From: Centropus unirufus
Lineage: Eukaryota > Chordata > Aves > Cuculiformes > Centropidae
NCBI GenBank assembly: GCA_013397695.1
Contig: VYZI01000041.1
Location: 1,379,595 to 1,443,594 of the forward strand
Direction of reading: 5' to 3'
Length of the DNA: 64,000 bases
Every line of letters begins with the position of its first letter. The first letter of the stretch is position 1. The position numbers and the translations under genes were made by a program. This document shows positions 53,465 to 64,000 of the stretch, in pieces. Below the pieces are notes generated by a model. The model made no database searches, had not been told where the DNA came from, and worked only from the letters and a program-made list of their open reading frames with translations.

Positions 53465-55995
53465 AATACATATGTATAATCCTCCTTCCTCCTGTAACTG
53501 TTCTACTTGAAGAACCAATTAATTCCATTTGTTACTTCCTGGTGTATTATTTCTTCTCTACAAGCTGGAATCCCTTCAGGATCCCTATCTGCCCTTGACT
53601 ACTGATGATTTCCTTGGTTTTTCAATCATCAGAGCCTCTTCCCATGGATTTTAGAGCATTACTGGAATTGTCAATTTTAATAATGAAGGTTTTTGTAGCC
53701 TGTGCATACTGCAGGCCATAAAAAAAGAGAAAAAGAAAAGAGAACAATCCTGCTTTCCATGGCTTTGAAAGAAATTAACCAATTTTTATGATTTTTTTTT
53801 TGCAGTCTTATGTATTCTATGTCCATCTCTTATGTACTACATCTACAAACACTGACACACACAACTCTTCCCACCTTCCGTAGCTGGCCTAAAAAATAGC
53901 CACAAAGTGCCTCAATATTTACCCTTAAATTTAAAGGGAGCTTTCTGAAGAAAAAAAGGGGAAAAAAAGATCACCTATTTAAATGCCTTTAAGCAGAAAA
54001 CTCTGAGCCCTAGTCCTCTTTGAATCCAGACCCCCAATGAGGAATGGCACAAGCCATTGTAACTGATGAGGTTACCTCGAATTTTTTTTCAATGCATTAT
54101 GGATAAAAAAAAAAGTCTAGCATTTTTTTCAGGAATTCAATTGTTGTGCAGATACTTGACCACGTGTTCCATAAGCACTTGAAGAAATACTTAGAGGCAC
54201 ACAATTCAGAAACAAAGGCATTTCCTGAGGCAGCAGACTTCAAGGATCCAAGTTTCAAATTGCTTGTACTGCCTTTTGCAATATGACATGATTAGGGAAA
54301 GCATTAAATGCCTACATACCCCTGTGGCTGGGTACATGGGTTAATTTAGTCCTCAGGTTTCAGGCAGAGCTGCACGACTGAATTCACTCTTAGAGCTGCA
54401 GCCTTGGAAGTTGTAAATCTCCAACCAATGTCACTGGTCCTGTCTACTAGCTGGCTCCCGAAGTGCTCTAGCATGGAGCAGATGAAAGCTATTAAAAATC
54501 TTCTCTATTCTCCTGCTTTGGTGAACAGCACAGTAAGACCTTTCGTTTCAGCAAGAGCTTCTACTGTTGGTTTTGATAGTTGAATAAACACCACAAATGC
54601 AAACAGAAAAAACATTTTCTCTTAAGACTCTGCCCCTGTATTGCTGCCACCACAGAAGTGGTGCTCTGTAGCTGAGGAGAGGTCAATGGGAAGTTTCTTT
54701 TCTTTCCATTACTTTGGTATCACTGGCCAAGGGAAGCCAAGCCCCATAAGATGTGCCTCCTATCCTGTCTCTGCCTGAGCGATACTAAAGATGCCCACAT
54801 TGTTTTTTGGTTTTTTTTAAGCTCTTCATTGTGGCAGTGCAAAATTAGGTGTACATCTGAGATTTCAGCTACATCTGTCTTTAAATAAACAGTGCATCTG
54901 CTATCAGAGCTGCACAGGCACTGGAAGGCTGATGTTTGTGAAGTTATTCAGGACCAGCTGAGATTCAGCTCTGCCCCAGTTTTGTCCAAATAACGTTTTC
55001 CAAATTAATCCCACCATGAGACTGCTGATCAGACTGAGAGATAGCTCATAGGTGTACCGTATCTACAAGTTTTCAAATGCTGCCTTAATTTCTTCTTTTT
55101 AATTACTGATCAACTAAATATAAATTTTTCTGTTGAATTTATGAATTTATCTCTTCTGAAGGAAGCATTATTAAAATATACAGCAAACTGCAGACAGTTA
55201 TATCAGTTATGGGAATATACCATAGTCAATCACCTAACAATTAGAAACAGTATTCCTTGTAAATAAAACTAATGTTGCATTAGCATTGAAAATAGCGTAC
55301 CAGAAGCATAGGGAGGAAATGGACAAGTTGAAATGCTGGGAATGAAAATGTTCTCAAGCACTGAAGTGCTTACCTAAAATTACATGTATCTTTTACACAG
55401 GAGTCAAAGCTGAAGGGAGGGGACAGGTGCAATCAAAATACAGACCAGCATGCCCTGAAGGTTCTTATGCTCAACATTCAAAATCCCAGGAAACAAGGAC
55501 ACCCAGAGAAATAGGTTTCATCCCAATGCAGCAGCTAAGCATTCGTTAGTAAGTTTTAGCAAGCAATGTTTCACTAGGGTAGCTCAAGGATAAGACGTCT
55601 TTCACCTTCTCTGGAAACAGCTGCTCCTGGCTATCACTGGTGACATGATTTGGAAATACATTGACCCCGGTCTGATTCGTGATGAATATGCACAGAGGAA
55701 AATAAGAATTGTGGGCATGCATTTATGCACAATAACGCACACAAAATATGCATTAGGCTCCCTTGTAATGCTCATACCTACAAAAGGTTAAATAGCCGTA
55801 GGTGACATAGAGCTATTTAAATGGACCTTTTTATAATGGCAAACAATAATGCATTCTGGTTACCTTCTGACATGGCTTACTTCCAGTCAGCATTAAGGAG
55901 AATTACTACCTGATTTTAATACATCTTGGTTCAATTTCATGCAGGCTTATTGTCTTCTAATTATCAACACAACAATTTGATCTGCATCCAGATTA

Positions 55996-56032
55996 AGGCA
56001 TTGCCCTGACTCCTAATACCAGAGCAATGCCT
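55996..56032. repeat. 37-nt hairpin with 9-bp outer stem
   Basis: AGGCATTGC (55996-56004) is complementary to GCAATGCCT (56024-56032). After one mismatch, CTG and CAG add three more pairs, around an 11-nt loop. It lies inside an AT-rich stretch that looks enhancer-like. Confidence 0.7.
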
Positions 56033-56302
56033 GTGGTGTTGTGCTGATTTCTCAAGCAGTAAGCAGTTTGCTGTTGTCTCACATCCCCAAGGCACAAATA
56101 AGCAGATGCTGCATTAAAGCTTGTTTTACAAAACTGCTTCAGTTGTGATATACATTTTTAATATAATATACTGAGTGCATTACATTGAAAACTGCCAGGG
56201 CCAGTAAACTCCTACAAATTCATTAGCAAGACCAGCTTCTCAATTAAACTCAGCTGAAGACTAGATCTAGTTGAAAAGAATTGTCTAGAAGCAGCTGAAA
56301 TG

Positions 56303-56350
56303 AAAAAAAAAAAACAAAACAAAAAACCCCCCCCAAAACACAAAACAAAC
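56303..56350. repeat. Mixed A/C low-complexity tract with C8 run
   Basis: A run of twelve A is followed by CAAAA units, a run of eight C, and further CAAA units. On the TMEFF2 transcript strand this would read as T/G with a G8 run. It is a simple repeat, probably unstable in length. Confidence 0.85.
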
Positions 56351-59300
56351 TCAATTGGGTTTGCCACACATGAGCACAGCTTAGTTTACCATTTCAGTTT
56401 TCTGAGCATCAGTTAGGATTGTTTCTCATCAGGGACAAGCTTCACTGACCTTTCTCTTCTTTTCATCACAAGGATATTGTGGTTGGCTTGAAAGCTTAAA
56501 TTTATTTCTTTTTTTTTACTGTATTACTATTCTGAGCGTAAAAGCAGAGGCACAGCTTTTTATACACAGAATGGGCTCTACAGATGAGACACTAGTAATC
56601 AAATGTTTTGGAGCACTTACTGACACACTTTCATTCATGGGCAGGAGGTTTAAAAGATCGAAAACAGAAGATACAATTTCTGAAAGACAAGCCAAAGGAG
56701 AAAGCAACATTTTTACTTTCTTTGGCTTATTTGCATTTCTTACCTACACTCTTCTCCCTCAATTGACATAGTCAGCTGTGGGATGACAACTGGAGAGCAC
56801 ATCTGGACTACTCTGTAGAGCTAATTCTCTACAATGCATGTAAACTATATGGTGAATTGGCGGCTCTTAAACAACAGCAGCTCTTAAAAAGCACAATTTT
56901 TGCCCTTCCTTCAAACAAAGGGGAATCTTTGTTGTGCACTTTGAAGAAACTCAAGATAGCAGAGGATTATTATTCTAAACAGATTTATTGAAAGACAATG
57001 CAATGTAACATATACCAAAAATTTATCTGGCCAGCAGCAGACTTGGGTTTACACAAAGCTTCTGCTGGCTGCCTCTGGTAAAAAATTGCATTTGTCTCAA
57101 CTGTGTTTATGGTATAACTGGCTGCTATTGCTCAGAGCTAAGCTACAGCAGATTTGTGTGATAGCTCACCGAAAAGGAAGAGAAGTTCTGTAATGCAATC
57201 TTCTTCACTATATTACAGGATTGCCATCTTTTATGAAGCCCTCTGGCACTAAACCTTGCCAGACAATAACAATGCAACCATACCAGGGGGTAGGAGCTTT
57301 ACCCCCTTACTACTGGTTTTCTCCTGTACTTCAATATATTCCTTCACTGCCTCATGGGCATATGAAATATGCACTCCTGAGCAGTGTTGCCAAAAGCTGA
57401 TCACCAGGCCAGGGTGCCCTGACTTAGCTTTTTGTGTGATATACGCACACTGTCATGGGAGCATGGTTAACTTTTGTCTCCAATGGCACCTTAATCACAG
57501 TTCATCTTCATTGGAGGTAGTGAAGATAAGGGTTACTGGAACTTTCAGCAGGTTTATAAACTCAGCTGAGATATCAAGTTGAACCGGTCTAGTGTCATTC
57601 ATAAGGGGTTAGAAGTGCCATCAAGTCCTAAAACATATGCAGAATTTTCATTGCTTGCCCCACTCCCAGACAATGCCATTTCACAAGTGATATGGCTAAA
57701 TAACTTCTCTGTGCCATTAATTCAAGATTGCAATTCTCAGGGATTTACACAGTGTATTATATGTGCTAGCACCTACTACCACTGTACAAGTAGCTGGGCA
57801 CTAATTCAACCTGACCTTAGCAACTTGTGTAATCTGACAGCTCCCCATGCTGTTCACCTGCTGTCAGACCAGAGTGTGTTCCCTCTACATCTCTTCAAAT
57901 TAATTGCCTATCATCAGTTAGTTCTACAATGCCATTAAATGCAGAAACAGTGGAGATGACCTTCTGAGGCCCTGGTTCTCATGTCACAGCACTTTTGAAG
58001 GAAGGGAGAAAATGTGGACTGTATCACTCACCACCACCTATTGCCTATAACACAAACAGGGCTGCATACTCCTGATTACGTAGATTGCTTCAAGACTTCT
58101 GAAATCTCTCATGAAATAGGATGCAAATTTGTTTGTGCCACCATTCTTCCTACCTCTAGTGGTTGTCCAGTTCCTTACATTGGACAAAGAAAACTCTCTC
58201 CTTCCTATGAATTAAGTTCAAACAGAATGAAGCAGGAAGACCTAAAGATTAAGACAGGAAAATATTATGAAGTTTCCTGATGAATTTCCAGTCTACTGTG
58301 TGTAGAGGCTTCTTCCCATTTGCTTATCAACTTCGAACCCTTTTTGTGTTATCTGGTCATAATAGTTTTCAAACAACTATAAAGCTTTGGAAAAATAACA
58401 TCAGATATTCTTTCCAAAACATAAATTACTGATCAGTTTTCTCAGCATTACTTCCAAACTAAGGTTACCTTTTTGGTCTGCCCTGACACTGGGTTAAGAC
58501 TGTAATAAAACGTATTTTCAATCTAGTTGACCCATGTAAAACAGGCTTAGCTCAACACAACTGCCTGACTGCCCAGAGAAATTGAGAGCGCCTCTTTCAA
58601 CCAAGGAATGTAGTAGCACAGGAGTTGATATGGAAAGGAAGTACTTAAACGTGAAGCAGGAAGTAGATGGATTGACAGAAAGAAAACAAAAATCTTGTTG
58701 AAGACTGCCCAGCACTAGCTCATGCCTGTTAAAATGGCTGTTTTGAAGTAGTAAGAAAAAATGTCTTAAAACCAAAGCTTTGTTTCATACATTCTTTTAA
58801 ACAAAAAAAGAATCCAAGAAAATCCTCCTGAACAATATAAGGAATGCTTCAGCTCAAAAGCACCTGTCATCCAGTTAAGGACATCTAGAAGAAAGCACCT
58901 TCTGGCAGAGGAGCTGGAACATCAGCAGTTTTCCAATCCGAATCCATAAGTAACAGGTTCAGATATAGATTTACTCTACAGGTTTGACGAGTTCCTCACC
59001 ACGTAAAATGCTCTCATTTTGTAAAGAGTATTATTGCTACTGCTTGTAGATATCACTTTGGCATTTGCCACCCTCACTTTAGGAGAGGGCTGTAGTGCTG
59101 AGATTGAGGGCCTCAGATCTGATTTACTCATGGTTTTTGGTACCTATGTGAGCAGTGAACGCAAAACCAAAGGAAAAGACCCAAGCACATTTTTCCAGGA
59201 CCCACGGGACAGGCAAGATATGAGCTCCCCCTGCTGACACAAGGGGACGCTGCCTGGCCCGGTCACCACTGCCACAGCAAGGGGACAATCACCATCCGTG

Positions 59301-59785
59301 GGGCAGGAGGGCAGAAACCCTAGGATCAAGCCAGAAAGAGCTCCCACAGCAAGGATAGAGCCAAGTTGGGGACAGCCCCAGCACCTGCACTCGCACGGCT
59401 TGACCTTGTAACCCGCTGAGCGCCCTTGGCTCCTTTCAGGAAACTTGAGTCAGAAACTGGCTACAGAGGGAGCTGGTCAGAAGGGGTTATAATGACAAAC
59501 GTGCCTGGGCCAGTGTCAGCTGGCCTTTTCACTGCCTTTTTCTAGTAGAAGCTCCCAGCCCAGTTGCCACACACGGATAACTCGGCCAGGCCACCTTGCC
59601 ATGAGCTGCACTGTCACCAACTTGCCTGCTGAGCCTCTCCAGCAATGCCTGGAAAGGCTTCACAAGGCCACCCTCCTGCTGGCTTTTAAAGGTTCCCTTC
59701 TGCAGCTTCTGTGGTACCTGAGTGAACAGCAGGACCCTGCCCCTGAAGTCCTAAGCCACTGAGCTGAGCTCTCATTTCCAGCACA

Positions 59786-59797
59786 TATATATATACT
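59786..59797. repeat. Short AT dinucleotide repeat
   Basis: About six AT units (within CACATATATATATACTC). A minor microsatellite. Confidence 0.7.
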
Positions 59798-59942
59798 CAG
59801 GTACATGCATCACCACTGATCCTGACACATCAGGTCACAGGAAGACACACAGGATACAAAGGAGGGTGGCTACGGCCCCAGTGAAGCTCCTCTACAATTC
59901 CACATGCTTCAGGGCCAAGCGGCCAGCTAAGAGGGGACAGCA

Positions 59943-59961
59943 CTGCTGCACAGTGCAGCAG
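59943..59961. repeat. 19-bp palindrome, 9-bp arms
   Basis: CTGCTGCAC, A, GTGCAGCAG: two perfect complementary arms with a one-base centre, at the edge of a GC-richer patch. Function unknown. Confidence 0.8.
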
Positions 59962-62900
59962 GGAGCTGGAGCCAGGTGACAGCACCTTATGGTCACCATT
60001 GGAAAGCTCACACTTCAGCAGATACTCAAATCCCCTAAGACTTGGCGATAGTTACACAAGGGCAGGGGAGTGCTCTGCACATGGCTAGCAAAAGCCTTTG
60101 AAGAGCCAAAGAAGAAAGAACAGAGTAACAAAAACTTAAAAATATTTGAGAAAACCTGTGCCAAAATCTCCTTAGACATGTGTCCATGACTAAGTACGAG
60201 AACTAAATTGCTGCTGCTGTAGAGAAGGTGCTGCTTGCTGGTCACGGTCTAAAAGCACTGATGCAGCAATAAGCACAGCTTAATCACCAAGAAGCTTACA
60301 TATTAACAGCAGAATTTTTGGTGAGAAACGTGAAAGTCTTTAGGCTTTGTAGCAGTGGAACAGAATTGGGGCCGTATGATGGCAGAACAAAGTCTGCTGA
60401 GGAGTGTTGTATTTTCTGCCTTTGATAGGGACTTTCCAGAGCTGTCAGCTGAGCAGCACAATTAGAAACCTGACATTGCAGCAGTCAGTTTTTAGATTTC
60501 AAGCTGTTCAAATGACTTGTCTCCAGGGAGGAATATGTAGCCTGCAGTAATCCACAGCAAAACAGGTAAAGATGCCAGTGTTCAGGGGCAGGCACCTCAA
60601 CACCATGCTCCAGCCAGGCAGGCAAATCTACTGAAAAGGAGGCATGGGAGAGGATGATGGGAAATGCTGCTCCCGCTTTGAATCAGTAGAGGAGAGATGC
60701 TATACACTATTCACTACTTTTGTGAGATTGCAGCTAGGTTATGTTTGATTTGATGTTACAGTCTGATCATCCACATACCCTCAAGTTCACACTACGCCAG
60801 TGCTCCAAGCCATTTGCTGAAGAGATTATAAAAGAACCTATTTTATCATATCTCACCTCTGAATGCATTACAAGTGACACCGCTTAATTTCAAACAGTCT
60901 GAACAGCTAATTAGATGTAAACAGATTGAAAAGTTGTACACACAGGACAAATAATCTTTCAAAAGGCCACTAATCTAAATAAACAGGAGTCCATCAATTT
61001 ATTACAGCATAGACTTGTTCTGCACTGGCCCTGTGATTCATGTAACTGGCTCCCTCTTTTTTTGATCAAAATCTCAGGCACTATACAAAAGAATAAGTTA
61101 TTTGTTTATCAATGCTCTATTACAACACAGATGGAGATGCTTCTCTGTCTGAATCTAGTGGACGATTTGTAGGAGCCAAAGCAATTACAACCCATTCTGG
61201 TACCTTCTCACTCGCCTCCCAAGCCAATCACATACACTAACACATCAAAGCCAGGGAGGTTCTTTGTAATAACAGATAAAAATCAAATTATATTTATCAT
61301 GATCAATAAGGGTTCCACCTTCAGAGCTCCTTGGGTGCAATCCTCCCTTCTCATCTCACCTGCCTTCACCAGGAGAAACAGGAAAGAAAGGGATCCTGGA
61401 CAGATTCCCCAGAGATACCTTGGGACCCATCTTCTCAGGACCCCCTCAAAGCAGCAGGTGGAAGTAGACCAGTAATGACACCGGGAATCAGAGCAGCCCT
61501 GCAGGACAGAGAGAAGCCCAAAGGGGGCCCTCATGACTCCAATGAGAGTGAGAGCTGCTGAAGTTATCCAGTGCCAGACATCATAAAGTCACCTCAGAAT
61601 GAAATGTAGTGTAGAAGGGCCTGTTTTAAAATACAGAGCAATTAGCAGAGCATTATGCATGAGGTTTTCCACTTACCTCTAAAGCCTGCATCTCTTCCAT
61701 TACCTGCATATGTAAATGTACACAACGAGATGGGAGAGGGCACAGAGAAAAACACTTGTGTGGATTTTGAAATGAGCAAACATATCCACATAATCAATCT
61801 CTTTCCAGACTGCTTAACACAGAAGTCTTGCTGAACAAAATAGGCTAAACTCAGCCTATTTCATGTGTAAACTAATTCATGGTACCTAGCTAGAATCAAG
61901 CGTCTACTGAGCGTCTGTTGTGACCTCCCATGCAACAGAAGCCCCAGACTTTCAAATTTGTCCTTTGAACAGGGCAGTACAAACATTCAAGTGTCAAAAC
62001 CCACATAATTGTGATGTACTCGCCCCTTTCCCTTGACAAACCTAAGGGCATCAAAGCTTTCACGGCAAAGTTTGCTTGCTAGCCACTGCCCTTGGCTGTG
62101 CACAGCCTCCCCCCTTGCTTCTCAGTACCCTTGGAGTTGCAGGCACCATCTCCACTAAAGCTGGAGGTAATTTCACATCCTTACACCTGCTTAGGAGTCT
62201 GCTCTGTAAATGTTCTAGGATAAGGCAGCCCTTTGACCCACTGTGTTCACAGGGGACTCTCGCAACAAGCCCAGCTACCAAGGCTTCAGCTTTCTTTGCA
62301 GCATCTTTGTTTCCAGAAGGGTTTCTCCACCTCACTTCTCCGCTTTCCCGTCTTTGTTCTTTGGTTGTGCCTTTATATTTGGTTACATCGGAAGGCCTGC
62401 TCTTAAACCAGTGTCACCAGTAAAACCAATTGGGTTGTGCCAGTGAATCGTTTGTTTCTTAATTCCCCAGTTATATCTGCTGAGAACTTGATCAATGAGG
62501 AAAGTGTTTGCCCTCCTAGGTCACTGGTAAAACAAATAAATAAATAGCATGATGCTGATCCCTGTGCTGTCCACCTAATTACGATAAATTCACTTAGAAT
62601 TACATTGTGAAAGTCAACTTTTACTCCACTAATTGTGTGCCATGTTAATTTTGCATGATTCTTATTCTTTAACCATAGTGTCATGCAGTGGCATGCCAAA
62701 TACTTCACTGACATTCATGTACATTACATCAATACTGTTGTCTTTATCAAGACAACTTGTAGTTTCATAAACAACATTTCAATTAGTTGACAAAATCTAT
62801 TACACCAGCCCATAGAGCTCAGTATTAGTTCTCATTTATTTCTTTATTGGTCTGAACCTTCATGTCCTGCTTTACCTCCATCAATGTCAGATAGACAGGG

Positions 62901-64000
62901 TTATAAACACCCGATTTTTCCCTTACCCTTTTTAATACTCACACACCTATATGCTCTCAGACATTTAGAGCTTTCCCATGTTCTCACTTATTGAAAACCA
63001 ACATTAAAGACCCTTAATTAGATATCTTTGAACTAATGTCTGCAAGGTATTTGAAGCTGCTAAGGTAAAGAGGGTCCTTCTTCTGTAGCTACTTTTTAAG
63101 GGGTTTAAATAGATGCCATTGTTATCTAACTCCCATGCAGCTAGAATAAACGACATCAAGAAGGCCAAGGCATTAAAAACAACATGAGAAATATGGAAGA
63201 ATTCTGACCTCTTCTTCCCATATTTTCAAAATCCAATTTCTCCCTATTGTTGACCATTCTGGGCTTCTATTCAAGTATTCTCCTGAGCGACAGGGACTAA
63301 ACATGTTCTATATTTTAAATGAAAAACTAAGCTTTCTTCATCACACTATTTAAAAGCCTGAGCTGAAAGACTTGTGGCAGCATCTTAAGAACCAGTAGCA
63401 CTGTGCCATAAAATTTTAACTTGTCTGGATTTGATTATGAATTGTTCTGGCTTCTTGGGCTTGCACCACACTCATTAAACTTGCCCTGTATTTGCATTTA
63501 CATAGAGTAGGTAGCAATCTTCAGTTTGCTAAGTGCCTTGGAATCAGCCATGCCTTTCCTGAAGATGAATTCTCACTGACTTCAAAGACAGCAGGCAAAA
63601 TTTCTAGTTTTATTTCCTGATCTATGAAAAGAAAGAAAGCATTTTAGACAAAAGGGAATTTAAATATCCAATGCAGAACTTACTAAATTTGCCAGATGCA
63701 GCTGAGGTCTGAAATGTAAGAGTTAAAGAAAAGCAAGTACATGAACCTTGAGAGAGACTTGGCAGTTTTCATCCTATTTGTTCTTTTCAAGATCTCATGA
63801 GAGCATCTAACAAAATCCTGTGACACGCCAAAAACAGTTCAAAGCAAGCACACAGTGAATCAACTTCTTCAATCACTAAACCACAGAATATAAAACCAAG
63901 AGATGCACAAGGACCTGAAGAAGTTCTGGCCCCTCTAAGACTGCCTCAGGCCCTACTTGCACAGGGCATCCACGTTCAGAAGAAAACTATACAGTCAACA

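Larger units (their letters stand above)
50824..64000 (-). other. TMEFF2: TMEFF2 upstream intron, right end of the window
   Basis: Non-coding. It holds a 27-bp direct-repeat pair at 51981-52022, a mixed A/C tract at 56303-56350, an AT-rich stretch of enhancer-like texture at 55700-56250, and a GC-richer block near 59030-59960. Three neighbouring plus-strand ORFs at 57256-58280 (108, 119 and 88 codons) have no recognisable protein similarity. Searches by eye for the first follistatin module (complement of CGSNG and of DGEC) found nothing, so the preceding exon is probably to the right of 64000. Confidence 0.6.

Noticed and set aside
62130..62170. Possible tiny TMEFF2 exon coding Ser-Phe-Ser-Gly-Asp before GTGCCT on the minus strand
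   Set aside because: It superficially resembles the Gly/Ser linker before the known exon, but the expected Gly-Ser-Gly-Ser repeat and a terminal Gly are missing, and no pyrimidine-rich acceptor lies upstream.
62060..62446. Overlapping ORFs of 91, 115 and 67 codons on both strands
   Set aside because: A stop-poor patch without recognisable protein features. The minus-strand Lys/Ala-rich peptide resembles no known family.
1..64000. CRISPR arrays, tRNA or rRNA genes, bacterial operons, phage or integrative elements
   Set aside because: No regularly spaced direct repeats, no tRNA T-arm signature with a matching acceptor stem and no prokaryotic gene structure were seen. The exon-intron layout and CR1 repeats indicate a bird nuclear genome.

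Overview
The window is vertebrate nuclear DNA, almost certainly from a bird. It is AT-rich, has no dense coding, and carries two 5'-truncated CR1 retrotransposons of avian type. It shows no sign of a prokaryote, plasmid or phage: there are no long ORFs, operons or ribosome-binding sites. The species cannot be named from the sequence alone.

One real coding segment was found, a 97-nt internal exon on the minus strand at 7001-7097. It encodes part of TMEFF2 (tomoregulin-2), a single-pass membrane protein with two follistatin-like modules and one EGF-like module. The peptide covers the Gly/Ser-rich linker and the start of the second follistatin module. The exon has a clean acceptor, a consensus GT donor and a near-perfect branch-point sequence about 30 nt upstream. 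The gene therefore runs right to left: 1-7000 is the start of the following intron and 7098-64000 lies inside the preceding intron. By-eye searches for the conserved cores of the neighbouring TMEFF2 exons found none, so the upstream intron is probably at least 56.9 kb long.

The remainder is intronic. Recognisable elements are a ~0.7 kb CR1 copy at 13067-13750, a short internally deleted CR1 at 23141-23300, A-rich and pyrimidine-rich simple tracts, a G-quadruplex-type motif at 25899-25919, and several short inverted repeats. The best hairpin is at 50784-50823. Some AT-rich, repeat-free stretches (about 14480-14840, 20620-20960, 24180-24310 and 55700-56250) have the texture of conserved non-coding or enhancer DNA, but only an alignment can decide that.

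No novel multi-gene system is visible. The most useful results are the exon identification, the likely effect of skipping or retention at its boundaries, and the hairpin and possible regulatory candidates in the intron.
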